Source: Parvibaculum indicum
GTDB lineage: Bacteria > Pseudomonadota > Alphaproteobacteria > Parvibaculales > Parvibaculaceae
Length of the DNA stretch: 60,173 nucleotides
Assembly (NCBI RefSeq): GCF_011762095.1
Contig: NZ_JAASQO010000019.1
Span: forward strand, 1-60,173
Reading direction: 5' to 3'
Below the pieces are notes generated by a model. That model had not been told where the DNA came from. It saw only the letters and a program-made list of their open reading frames with translations, and ran no database searches. Positions 44,143 through 52,659 of the stretch are shown here, piece after piece. Both the position numbers and the translations under genes were made by a program. Numbering within the stretch: position 1 is the first letter of the stretch; every line of letters begins with the position of its first letter.

Positions 44143-45537
44143 ATGGCCTATCGCCATTCATTTGCCGGTCACCGATACGAGTTCGCCGATCTGAAAACGC
44201 TGCTGGCGAAGGCGAGCCCCGCGCGCGCCGGCGACCGGCTGGCGGGCCTCGCGGCGGAAACCGACGAGGAGCGCGTCGCCGCGCGCTTCGCGCTGGCGGA
44301 CCTGCCGCTCGACACCTTTCTCAATGAAGAACTTATCCCCTATGAAACGGATGAGGTGACGCGCCTCATCATGGACGGGCATGACGAAGACGCCTTCGCA
44401 CCCGTTCGCGGGCTGACGGTCGGCGGCTTCCGCGACTGGCTACTTTCCGATGCGGCGGACGAGGCGGCGCTGAAGGCGCTCGCGCCCGGGCTGACGCCGG
44501 AAATGGCCGCCGCCGTCTCCAAGCTCATGCGCAACCAGGATTTGATCGCCGTGGCGAGGAAATGCCGCGTGGTGACGGCGTTCCGCTCCACCATCGGGCT
44601 TGCCGGACGGCTCGCCATCCGCATCCAGCCCAACCACCCGACGGACGATCTGAAGGGCATCGCGGCCTCCACGCTGGACGGGCTCATGTATGGCTGCGGC
44701 GACGCGGTGATCGGCATCAACCCGGCAACGGACAGTCCGGAAGCGATGGCGCGGCTCCTCCATCTCGTCGACGACCTGCGGCAGCGCTACGACATCCCCA
44801 CGCAATCCTGCGTGCTGGCCCATGTGACGACGGCGATGGAGGTGATGAGGCGCGGCGCGCCGGTCGACATCGTCTTCCAGTCCGTCGCGGGCACGCAAAA
44901 GGCGAATGAAAGTTTCGGCATTAACCTCGCCATGCTGGCCGAAGCGCGCGAGATGGCGCTGGCGCTGAAGCGCGGCACGGTCGGCGACAATGTCATGTAT
45001 TTCGAAACGGGGCAGGGCGCGGCGCTCTCGGCGGATGCGCATGAAGGGCTCGACCAGCAGACGGTGGAAGCGCGCGCCTATGCGGTGGCGCGCGCCTTTT
45101 CGCCGCTGCTGACGAATACGGTGGTGGGCTTCATCGGCCCGGAATATCTCTTCGACGGCAAGGAGATCGCGCGGGCGGGGCTCGAGGATCATTTCTGCGG
45201 CAAGCTTCTCGGCGTGCCCATGGGCGTGGATGTCTGTTACACGAACCACGCCGAGGCCGATCAGGACGACATGGACAATCTGCTGACGCTGCTGGGCGTG
45301 GCGGGCTGCAATTTCGTCATGGGCGTGCCGGGCGCGGACGACATCATGCTGAGTTATCAGTCCACGTCGTATCACGACGCGCTTTACGTGCGCTCCGCGC
45401 TGGGCCTGAAGCCCGCGCCGGAATTCGAGGCATGGCTCAGGGCCATGAACATCATGGATGAGCGGGGTCAGGTGAGGCCGGAGCTCGCAGGCGGCGCGGG
45501 CGCGGCGCAGCTTCTCGAATACGGGGCGGCGGAATGA
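44143..45537 (+). CDS. eutB: Ethanolamine ammonia-lyase large subunit EutB
   Basis: 464 residues, full length for EutB. Conserved blocks: RLGRKIQPNHP-like (AIRIQPNHPTDDL), ASTLDGLMYGCGDAVIGINPATDS, THAQSCVLAHVTTAME-like, YFETGQGAALSADAHEG, VVGFIGPEYLFD and LLGVPMGVDVCYTNHAEADQDD. With EutC it cleaves ethanolamine to acetaldehyde and ammonia using adenosylcobalamin. No microcompartment shell, EutA reactivase, EutE or EutH genes are adjacent. The stop overlaps eutC by 4 nt. Confidence 0.96.
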   Translation: MAYRHSFAGHRYEFADLKTLLAKASPARAGDRLAGLAAETDEERVAARFALADLPLDTFLNEELIPYETDEVTRLIMDGHDEDAFAPVRGLTVGGFRDWLLSDAADEAALKALAPGLTPEMAAAVSKLMRNQDLIAVARKCRVVTAFRSTIGLAGRLAIRIQPNHPTDDLKGIAASTLDGLMYGCGDAVIGINPATDSPEAMARLLHLVDDLRQRYDIPTQSCVLAHVTTAMEVMRRGAPVDIVFQSVAGTQKANESFGINLAMLAEAREMALALKRGTVGDNVMYFETGQGAALSADAHEGLDQQTVEARAYAVARAFSPLLTNTVVGFIGPEYLFDGKEIARAGLEDHFCGKLLGVPMGVDVCYTNHAEADQDDMDNLLTLLGVAGCNFVMGVPGADDIMLSYQSTSYHDALYVRSALGLKPAPEFEAWLRAMNIMDERGQVRPELAGGAGAAQLLEYGAAE

Positions 45538-46295
45538 GCGGGCCCGATCGCTGGTCCTTCCTGCGCGAGTTCACCGCTGCGCGCATCGCGCTGGGCCGCA
45601 CCGGCAATGCGCTGCCGACGGCAAACCTGCTCGACTTCCAGATGGCCCATGCAAGGGCGCGCGATGCGGTACATGCCGCGCTCGACATGGATTTGCTGCG
45701 CGGACAGATTGCGGATGCGGGGATCGGGCTGGAAGTCGCGGAAGTGAATTCGGAAGCGCCGACGCGCCATGCCTATCTGCAGGACCCGTCAAAGGGGCGG
45801 CATCTGGCGGCGGATGCGGAACTGCCGGAGGCGGCGGGCGAGCATGACGTGGTCTTCGTCATCGGCGACGGCCTCTCCGCGACGGCGGTGCATGAAAACG
45901 CGGTGGCGACGCTCGCCGCGACGCTGAAACATCTCGAAGGCTGGAAAGTCGCGCCGCTCGTGATCGCACATCAGGCCCGCGTGGCGCTCGCCGACGAGAT
46001 CGGCGCGCATTTCCACGCGGCGCTGAGTGTGATGCTGATCGGGGAGAGGCCGGGCCTTTCGGCGTCCGACAGCCTCGGCGCCTATCTCACTTACGAGCCG
46101 AAGCCGGGGCGGCAGAACGCGGAACGCAACTGCGTCTCTAACATCCGCCCCGCAGGTCTGAAACCGGAGCTTGCCGGCTACAAGATCGCCTGGCTGCTGA
46201 AGGAGGCGCGGCGGCTGAAGCTCACCGGCGTGAAGCTGAAAGACGACGCGCTAGAGGCGCTACCGGGTGGTGGGGCGCCGGTGCTGGGTTCTTGA
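45534..46295 (+). CDS. eutC: Ethanolamine ammonia-lyase small subunit EutC
   Basis: 253 residues with EutC blocks: FTAARIALGRTGNALPTANLLDFQMAHARARDAVH, LQDPSKGRHL, DVVFVIGDGLSATAVHENA, MLIGERPGLSASDSLGAYLTY, and RNCVSNIRPAGL. Forms the cobalamin-binding small subunit of ethanolamine ammonia-lyase with EutB. Overlaps eutB by 4 nt (ATGA). Confidence 0.96.
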   Translation: MSGPDRWSFLREFTAARIALGRTGNALPTANLLDFQMAHARARDAVHAALDMDLLRGQIADAGIGLEVAEVNSEAPTRHAYLQDPSKGRHLAADAELPEAAGEHDVVFVIGDGLSATAVHENAVATLAATLKHLEGWKVAPLVIAHQARVALADEIGAHFHAALSVMLIGERPGLSASDSLGAYLTYEPKPGRQNAERNCVSNIRPAGLKPELAGYKIAWLLKEARRLKLTGVKLKDDALEALPGGGAPVLGS

Positions 46296-46301
46296 ACCTG
46301 C

Positions 46302-46748
46302 TTACTTGTTAGGAGTGGTAGAGCTTCGCTTAGGGGGCTTTGGCCGGATACGGCCCAGCGAGTCTACGATCCTCACTCTATGACCAAAGCGGTGAAATTC
46401 TTCAACGGTACGCTTTCCCATTCGGTCTTCCACGGTGACCGTAAAATAAGCGTTTGTTCCCGATCCGACATAGCGGGCGGTAAGTTCCTTGAAGAACCAA
46501 ATGCTCGTTCCGTGCTTGCGGCACAGCTCGTTCAGAATGGCCGGCGCGGCGCAAATACGTCCATCAGCACCAAGAGAAGGTCTGGCTCCGGAAGATGTTC
46601 CCGTCAGGAAATCGACGATAATGTATCCTTCCGGCTTTCCTTCAATGCCATCATAGATTTCCCCGCCAACACCGAAAAGGAGGCTCGCATCGCTCGTCAA
46701 CGATGTAGCGATATTGTGAGCAATGGATCTGAGTTTTCCGTGTCTCAT
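46302..46748 (-). CDS. Hypothetical protein next to repeat cluster
   Basis: 148 residues from ATG 46748; an ATG at 46766 is also possible and no strong ribosome site distinguishes them. Sequence features: SDASLLFGVGGEIYDGIEGKPEGYIIVDFLTG and a basic C-terminal tail (RIRPKPPKRSSTTPNK). No family recognised. GC content and codon choice are lower than in eutBC, and the gene stands alone between eutC (convergent) and palindromic repeats, which suggests acquisition. Confidence 0.6.
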   Translation of the reverse strand: MRHGKLRSIAHNIATSLTSDASLLFGVGGEIYDGIEGKPEGYIIVDFLTGTSSGARPSLGADGRICAAPAILNELCRKHGTSIWFFKELTARYVGSGTNAYFTVTVEDRMGKRTVEEFHRFGHRVRIVDSLGRIRPKPPKRSSTTPNK

Positions 46749-46825
46749 TTTTGAATTGTAGCACATCAGCTGTGGAACAAGATGGGATGTTCTGACGAGG
46801 CTATCTTGATGCTTTCCCATGCCTC

Positions 46826-46913
46826 ATGTCGTCCCGGCACTCGTTGCCGGGACCCATTCACCTTGATACTTGGCGAAACGCGAGTGGATCCCGGGAACAA
46901 GTCCCGGGATGAC
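46826..46913. repeat. Palindromic repeat unit, copy 1
   Basis: Two GC-rich hairpins about 35 nt apart: GTCCCGGCA...TGCCGGGAC (46831-46853) and ATCCCGGGA...TCCCGGGAT (46888-46910), bounded by TGTCGTCCC on the left and GGGATGACA on the right. The unit as a whole is also an inverted repeat (GTCGTCC...GGATGAC). Such elements are dispersed in many alphaproteobacterial genomes. Confidence 0.75.
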
Positions 46914-46948
46914 AATGTTGGTGGGGGTGAAGGAACCAGCCCCAAACC

Positions 46949-47036
46949 CCGTCATTCCGGGCTCGACCCGGAATCCATGCAGCCTGGAGCGCGCCGCAGC
47001 CTCAGTATGGATGCCGGATCAAGTCCGGCATGACGA
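46949..47036. repeat. Palindromic repeat unit, copy 2
   Basis: Second copy with the same design: ATTCCGGG-ctcga-CCCGGAAT (46954-46974) and ATGCCGGA-tcaag-TCCGGCAT (47011-47031), with CGTCATTCC at the left end and GGCATGACG at the right end. It is diverged from copy 1 in the stem sequences but keeps pairing, so structure is selected or copies come from different sub-families. Confidence 0.75.
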
Positions 47037-47057
47037 TGTTGTTTGGGAGGGGTCGCC

Positions 47058-48434
47058 TCAGCCCTCGCGTTTCACCCCGCGCAATGGCAACACCTCATGG
47101 AACTTGCCGCTCGCGGTGAGTTGGGGCGGGGTTTCGCTTTTCCGTACCGTGATGTCCTCGAGGCCGTTGTCGCGGAAGACGCGCTGGACCGATTGGCTGA
47201 CCTCCTGAAAGACAACTTCCGCTGTCGCCTCGTCAGCGGCGTCTATCCGGATCTCGAACTCTCTCTCGCCGGTTTGGGCAAGCTGGACGCGGCGGGCGCG
47301 CTCGTGTTCCAGCTCGAAGATGAGGGGCGACAGCGTGGCGTCGCCGACGTGAACGAGCGTTGCCTCGCGTCCTTCCACCTCGAAACTGCGGAAGGGCGAG
47401 CCGCAGGGGCAGGGGTCCGTGTGGAAACGGATGCAGTCGCCGATGTCGTAGCGGATGAAGGGCTGCGCGTCGTTCGCCAGCACCGTCAGCAGTGCGGTGT
47501 CCGACAGCGTGCCGTCGGGCACGGGGCGCATCGTGTCGTCGACCGCTTCCAGGATCACCCAGTCTTCATGCACATGCTTCCGCCCGTGGCTGCACACGAA
47601 GGAGAGCACCAGGCACTCGGTGCAGCCATAGGCATCGAGAATGCCGTATTTCAGCGAGGGGAACGCCCGGCGCACGCGTTCGCGAAGTTCGTTCGTGAGG
47701 GTTTCGCCGCCTGTGTTGAGGATCACCGGCTCGATCTTCAGCCGCCCGGCTTCCTTTTCCTTGACGAGGATCGTCAGCACACTCGGGTAAGTCACGATGT
47801 TGGAAACGGGGATCGCATTGAGTTGCTCGACGAGGCGGGCGATGGGCTGCTCGGCCTCGACGAAGGTCACCCCCTGCACGAGCCTCGGATGAAGGCTTCT
47901 TACCAGCTTGTTGTACCCGGTGCCCGCAAAGTGGCCGTTGCCGCCGGTGACCGTCACCCGCATGCCGCGCTCGCGCATCTCCCGGAGGAACTTCCAGTGG
48001 TATCGCTCGAAGCGGGCGAGGGAAATGCCGAAGGAATATTCAAGGAAGCGGGAGGGCAGGACGATGATCGCCGGTTCGCCCGACGTGCCGGAGGTTCGGA
48101 AGACCGCGACACCGCCAATGGGCACGCCGATCTTGCTCATGTCCGCGAGATGCGCGCGGGCCTTTTCGAGGGGGAGGGTGCGGATCGTCAGCCAGTCGTC
48201 GAACGCGCGCATGAGATCGGGCTTGCGGGTCACCGGCAGGTCGCGCAGCTCGACCTCGCTTGAGGGCGGCACGTCCGCATAGAGCCGATGGAACAGGGGG
48301 GAGTCGGCCCGCGCCTTTTCAACCAGACGCCTGAGGTTGCGGCGTTGCTTCGCTTCGATGCGTTTCCGCCCGCCCCATGCGGTCCAGAGCCCGCCGAGGA
48401 AATATCCGAACATCCTGAGAAGACTGAAACGCAT
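47058..48434 (-). CDS. Phenylacetate-CoA ligase-like (PaaK family) AMP-binding enzyme
   Basis: 458 residues from ATG 48434, which has GGGGGAGG upstream. A longer reading frame to 48557 exists only because a dispersed repeat is read as VIARSETTKQS, so it is rejected. AMP-binding motifs: VFRTSGTSGEPAIIV (P-loop), LDAYGCTECLVLSF, and RYDIGDCIRFHTDPCPCG, the Cys-rich hinge of PaaK/coenzyme F390 synthetase relatives. It activates an unknown carboxylate with ATP, probably to a CoA thioester. It lies 119 nt downstream of a crotonase gene on the same strand. Confidence 0.85.
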   Translation of the reverse strand: MRFSLLRMFGYFLGGLWTAWGGRKRIEAKQRRNLRRLVEKARADSPLFHRLYADVPPSSEVELRDLPVTRKPDLMRAFDDWLTIRTLPLEKARAHLADMSKIGVPIGGVAVFRTSGTSGEPAIIVLPSRFLEYSFGISLARFERYHWKFLREMRERGMRVTVTGGNGHFAGTGYNKLVRSLHPRLVQGVTFVEAEQPIARLVEQLNAIPVSNIVTYPSVLTILVKEKEAGRLKIEPVILNTGGETLTNELRERVRRAFPSLKYGILDAYGCTECLVLSFVCSHGRKHVHEDWVILEAVDDTMRPVPDGTLSDTALLTVLANDAQPFIRYDIGDCIRFHTDPCPCGSPFRSFEVEGREATLVHVGDATLSPLIFELEHERARRVQLAQTGEREFEIRIDAADEATAEVVFQEVSQSVQRVFRDNGLEDITVRKSETPPQLTASGKFHEVLPLRGVKREG

Positions 48435-48497
48435 GACTGCCGACCTCCCCCAAAAGTCAGCCGCGCCCCTTCGTTGATCCGGCGCGGCTGGCTCGGC

Positions 48498-48536
48498 ACT
48501 GGATTGCTTCGTCGTTTCACTCCTCGCAATGACGAC
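48498..48536. repeat. Dispersed repeat (GGATTGCTTCGTCG type)
   Basis: The stretch from CACTGGATTGCTTCGTCG to CTCCTCGCAATGACG is the common alphaproteobacterial repeat whose translation gives the spurious peptide ARSETTKQS. It is placed between the crotonase and the PaaK-like gene. Only one copy is in this window. Confidence 0.7.
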
Positions 48537-48553
48537 CCCAGGTGAGAAAATCC

Positions 48554-49366
48554 TCAATCCTGATAGTTCGCTGCGCGCTTTTCGAGGTTGGACATGATCG
48601 CCTCGACCTGGTTCGGGCTGCCGATGAGCTTGTCCTGCTCGACGGATTCCATGGTGAGGCCTTCCTCCTCGCTCACCACCGCCGCGGCGTTGAGGATGCG
48701 CTTGGAGGCGCGGATGGCGCTGGGGCTCTTGCCCGCGATTTCGCGCGCGGTCGCCAGCGCGTCTTCGCGCGGGGTCTCGGTGACGCGGGTGGCGAAGCCG
48801 ATGCGGCCCGCTTCCTCGCCGAGGAAGATGCGACCCGTATAGGTCAGCTCACGGACGATATCCTCGCGCACGAGGTGATACATGATCTGCGTGCCGGCCA
48901 TGTCCGGCACGAGGCCCCATTTGATTTCCATGATGGACATCTTCGTGTCCGGCGCGACATAGCGCATGTCGGCGCCCAGCATGAGCTGGAAGCCGCCGCC
49001 GAAGGCGACGCCGTGGACGGCGGCGATGACCGGCACTTCGAGTTCGCGCCACTGCCAGACGACATATTGCGCGCGGTTGGAGATGCCATGCGTGCGGGGC
49101 GTGAGACGGTTCGGCACGCCGCCCTTGTCTTCTTTCTTGTCGTCACCGGCCATCTTGCCGAAATTGCCCATGTCGAGCCCGGCGCAGAAGGCGCGCCCGT
49201 CGCCCGAGATCACCACGGCGCGCAGGCCCTTTTCGTTGCGCAGGCGCTCGCCCGTATCGAGCAGCGCCTCGAACATGGCGTCGTCCAGCGCGTTCATCTT
49301 GTCGGTGCGCACCAGGCGGACATCAGCCACGCCGTCCTCGATAGTGACGGTAATCCGTTCGCTCAT
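48554..49366 (-). CDS. Enoyl-CoA hydratase/isomerase (crotonase) family protein
   Basis: 270 residues. Crotonase fold: DKMNALDDAMFEALLD, oxyanion-hole segment SGDGRAFCAGLDMGNFG, a longer-than-usual loop (residues 68-92, KMAGDDKKEDKGGVPNRL), and AAVHGVAFGGGFQLMLGADMRYVAPD. The EIKWGLVPDMAGTQ segment carries Asp where some isomerases act, and the Glu pair of classical hydratases is not both present, so an isomerase or other crotonase reaction is likely. Probably acts with the downstream acyl-CoA ligase. Confidence 0.9.
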   Translation of the reverse strand: MSERITVTIEDGVADVRLVRTDKMNALDDAMFEALLDTGERLRNEKGLRAVVISGDGRAFCAGLDMGNFGKMAGDDKKEDKGGVPNRLTPRTHGISNRAQYVVWQWRELEVPVIAAVHGVAFGGGFQLMLGADMRYVAPDTKMSIMEIKWGLVPDMAGTQIMYHLVREDIVRELTYTGRIFLGEEAGRIGFATRVTETPREDALATAREIAGKSPSAIRASKRILNAAAVVSEEEGLTMESVEQDKLIGSPNQVEAIMSNLEKRAANYQD

Positions 49367-49555
49367 CTCTTATCCTCCCGAAATTCCGGATTTTCGATTT
49401 CGTTTTGCGGGAGAGTAACGCATTCGGCGGCGCTGTCCGACAGGAAAGAGGCCGATGACGCCGGGGAGGGCGCCGCGGCCGGCGTTGACAGGCGGCGACC
49501 TTGCGTCAAATCTGCTTGAAAACGAGATGCAAACGAAAACGGGGCGGGACGCGAG

Positions 49556-51379
49556 ATGGCCGAGCAGGGCGACAAGACGGGGATTTGCGGGGCGGCGACA
49601 TGCGATTGCCCCGACCACGACCACCATGCAGATGAGCTTTATGGCTGCCCCTGCTGCGCGCCCGTATTGCAGGACCTCGGCCTGATCTCGCTGCCGCCGC
49701 TGGCCAATGCCGCGCGGCCCGAAGCCTGGAAGAAGCTCGGTGCGCCGAAGGAGGCGCCCGCCGAGACGGTCGTCATGGCCAATGCGACGGTGGTGACGGC
49801 GGATGCGGGGTTTTCCATCGCCGAGGCGCTGGCCTTTCGCGACGGGCGCATCCTGGCGGTGGGCACGCTCGACGAGGTGAAGGAGGCGGCGGGCGAGGAC
49901 GCAGAGGTCGTGGACTGCGCGGGCCGCGCCATCCTGCCGGGCTTCATCGAGCCGCATATGCATTTCTTCCCCATCGCCATCATGAACCGGCTTACCGATG
50001 TGGGCCCGTTCAAATGCGACGATGCGGATGCCGTGATCGCGCGGATGGGCGATCTGGCGGCGGAGACGGAAGACGGCACGTGGATCGTTGCGCGGCAGTT
50101 CGACCCCTCGCTCCAGCCGGGCGCGGACCGCATCACGCGGCATACGCTGGACCAGGTCGCGCCGCGCAATCCGGTCTTCATCTTCAATGCGTCGCTGCAC
50201 ATCGCCTATTGCAACTCGGCGGCGCTGAAGATCGCGGGCGTAACGGCGGAGACGCCGGACCCGGCGGGCGCGGCCTATGGGCGCGATACGGACGGCCATC
50301 CCAATGGCGTGCTGCAGGGGCAGGCGACCATGTTCGGCGTGCTGGCGCATAACCTGTCCGCGCTGGCGCTGGACGATGTGCCCGCCGCCTGCAAGGCGGT
50401 CTGCGAAAAGGCCAATGCGGTCGGCATCACGACATTCTGCGATCAGGCGAGCGGCGGCTTTCAGGGACCGGGCGAGATCGACGCCTTCCATGCCTTCGCG
50501 GCCTCCGGCCATATGACGGCGCGGCTGCGCTATTCGCTCATCAATTCGAGTGCGAAGCGCTGGGACGAAAGCGACATCGCCTTCGGCAAAGGCGACGGGA
50601 TCGCCCGCGCGGTGGGCTGGAAGATCGTGTCGGACGGCTCCAATCAGGGCCGCACCGGTTTGCAGCGCGAGCCCTATTACGGGCGCGAGGACACCGGCAT
50701 CGCCTATGTGGACAAGGACAGCTTGCGCGAGACGGTGGTGCAGCGCGCGCTGGAAGGCTGGCAGGTGGTGGTGCATGCCAATGGCGACAGGGCCATCGAC
50801 CATGCGCTGGACGCCTTTCAGGCGGCCTATGACGCAGGCGCGCCGCGCGAGCGCCGCTTCCGCATCGAGCATTGCTCGATCCTGCATGACGAGCAGATCG
50901 AGCGGATCAAGGCGTTGGGTATTAGCCCGAGCTTCCTCATCGGCCATGTGCATTATTGGGGCAAGGCGTTCCGCGACGACATCTTCGGGCCGGAAAAGGC
51001 GAAGCTGCTGGGCCGGGCGGCGAGCTGCGGCAAGGCGGGCATTCCCTGGACCATGCATTCCGACGAGCCGGTGAGCGAAATGGGGCCGCTGCGTCTCATC
51101 GACAATGCGGTGAACCGGACCTTGTGGAAGGAGCCCGGCAGCGTGCTGAACCTCGAAGAACGGGTGAGCGTGGAAGAGGCCATTCTGGCGCTGACGCGGG
51201 ATGCCGCCTGGCAATGTCATTCCGACCACGAAATCGGCTCGCTGGAGCCCGGCAAATACGCCGATTTCGTGGTGCTGGACCGCAATCCGCTGGCCGTGGC
51301 GCCCGGGGAGGTTGGGGGAATCCAGGTTCTGGAAACATGGATGGACGGACGGCGCGTATTTGCCGCTTTATCTTCATAA
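49556..51379 (+). CDS. YtcJ-type amidohydrolase with Cys/His-rich N-terminus
   Basis: 607 residues. Amidohydrolase_3 core: GFIEPHMHFFP (HxH metal site), WKIVSDGSNQGRTGLQREPYY, VVVHANGDRAIDHALDAF, FRIEHCSILHDEQIERI, and TMHSDEPVSEMGP (metal Asp), with a C-terminal composite beta-sandwich (GSLEPGKYADFVVLDRNPLAV). The first 40 residues hold C11, C16, C18, H21, H23, H24, C31, C33 and C34, a possible extra metal site not usual in this family. The start ATG 49556 has only a weak ribosome site. Substrate unknown. Confidence 0.88.
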   Translation: MAEQGDKTGICGAATCDCPDHDHHADELYGCPCCAPVLQDLGLISLPPLANAARPEAWKKLGAPKEAPAETVVMANATVVTADAGFSIAEALAFRDGRILAVGTLDEVKEAAGEDAEVVDCAGRAILPGFIEPHMHFFPIAIMNRLTDVGPFKCDDADAVIARMGDLAAETEDGTWIVARQFDPSLQPGADRITRHTLDQVAPRNPVFIFNASLHIAYCNSAALKIAGVTAETPDPAGAAYGRDTDGHPNGVLQGQATMFGVLAHNLSALALDDVPAACKAVCEKANAVGITTFCDQASGGFQGPGEIDAFHAFAASGHMTARLRYSLINSSAKRWDESDIAFGKGDGIARAVGWKIVSDGSNQGRTGLQREPYYGREDTGIAYVDKDSLRETVVQRALEGWQVVVHANGDRAIDHALDAFQAAYDAGAPRERRFRIEHCSILHDEQIERIKALGISPSFLIGHVHYWGKAFRDDIFGPEKAKLLGRAASCGKAGIPWTMHSDEPVSEMGPLRLIDNAVNRTLWKEPGSVLNLEERVSVEEAILALTRDAAWQCHSDHEIGSLEPGKYADFVVLDRNPLAVAPGEVGGIQVLETWMDGRRVFAALSS

Positions 51380-51501
51380 GCGGTAAATAATTGCGTGAGT
51401 AAGCTAAAATGGCGGTTGCAAACCGTGACAAAAATGCACAACGCTATCCTTGTACGATTGCTAACGTCGGGTTTGGGGAAGAAACGAAGTCATCACTTCC
51501 A

Positions 51502-52488
51502 ATGTCAGACCACCACGACAAGATCGGCGCCGCATTGCGCGATGCGCGACAGGCCTGCGGACTCTCACTGGATGAGGTCGCGGAGCGCATCCATATTCGC
51601 CCCGTCTATCTTCAGGCGATAGAGGCGGGGCAGTTCGAGCTTCTTCCCGCCGTTCCCCAGCGCCTCGGCTTCACGCGCTGCTATGCCGACTTCCTGCAGA
51701 TCGATCTCGGCGACGATATCGACAAGCTGAGCGAGGAAGTGAACGACCATGTTTCGCAGACGGATTATTCAGCGCCCGCGCTTTTGCTGCCGGAGACGCG
51801 GCGCGGCTGGGGAATGTACGGCGTGGCGGCGGTGCTGATGGCGCTGGTCGCGGGAAGCGTCTTCTATTTCAGCGGAACGCAGTCCGGTGATGTCGCGGCC
51901 ACGAGCGCGCCGCAGACCAGCGTGCCGCCCGCAAAGGCGTCGCTGCCGGTGCTGGAGGACAAGGCCGAAAGCCCGGCGCCGCGCGCCGCCGAGCCCGCGC
52001 CCGCCGAGGAGCGGAACGAGACGCCCGCGGCGACCGACCTTGCCGCCGGGGACGAAGCCTCCGCGACCCCGTCCGAAACGCCGGTGGCGCAGGCCCCCGT
52101 CGCCGCCCCTGTGGTCGTGGCGGATGCCCGTGACGCGGAACCCGCGCTGCGAAACGACACCGCGCCCGCCGCCGACACGGACGAGGCGGCGCCCGCTGTC
52201 GAGATCGAGACGGCGAAGGCAAAACCCGTTGCCGCCGCTTCCCGCGAGACCGGAACCGGCGAGACGGAAAGCGCGGAGCTGACGCCGGCCTATCTGGCGT
52301 CGAGCGACGTATTCATTCGCGCCCGGCCGGATAATGGCGGGGCCGTGCTGGGCGTCGTCAATCGCTGCGAGCCCTTGCAGGTGCTGGGCGGCAACCGCTA
52401 TTGGCGCGAGGTCGAGCGGAAGGACGGCACCAAGGGCTGGGTCTTCACCGACTATGTGGCGCAGCGCGGACAGGCCGGCTGCGTCTGA
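51502..52488 (+). CDS. RodZ-like HTH membrane protein with C-terminal SH3 domain
   Basis: 328 residues from ATG 51502; an in-frame ATG at 51409 would add 31 residues of no resemblance. Order of parts: HTH_25 domain (IGAALRDARQACGLSLDEVAERIHIRPVYLQAIEAGQFELLPA ... FTRCYADFLQID), one membrane helix (about 104-122), a long Ala/Pro/Glu-rich periplasmic linker, and a bacterial SH3 domain (SSDVFIRARPDNGGAVLGVVNRCEPLQVLGGNRYWREVERKDGTKGWVFTDYV). RodZ links MreB to the wall, but RodZ proteins normally end in DUF4115; the SH3 end suggests a related anchor or regulator binding peptidoglycan. Confidence 0.85.
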   Translation: MSDHHDKIGAALRDARQACGLSLDEVAERIHIRPVYLQAIEAGQFELLPAVPQRLGFTRCYADFLQIDLGDDIDKLSEEVNDHVSQTDYSAPALLLPETRRGWGMYGVAAVLMALVAGSVFYFSGTQSGDVAATSAPQTSVPPAKASLPVLEDKAESPAPRAAEPAPAEERNETPAATDLAAGDEASATPSETPVAQAPVAAPVVVADARDAEPALRNDTAPAADTDEAAPAVEIETAKAKPVAAASRETGTGETESAELTPAYLASSDVFIRARPDNGGAVLGVVNRCEPLQVLGGNRYWREVERKDGTKGWVFTDYVAQRGQAGCV

Positions 52489-52659
52489 GCGGCTTGCCGC
52501 CGCCTTTCTCCCCCGCCTTTCCTCTCGATGAAAAGCCCGTAAGTTTCCGCCATGCCATGCGCCTTTCGGCCCGCCGGGACGAAGCGTCGCATTGTGCCGG
52601 GGCGCGGGGAGGCGTAGCGCCGTAACATCCGTGCCGGTCCGACAGGAGGAAATTGCGGA

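Noticed and set aside
46826-47036. Possible CRISPR array from repeated hairpins
   Set aside because: Only two units, no regular direct repeats with unique spacers, and no cas genes; these are palindromic dispersed repeats.
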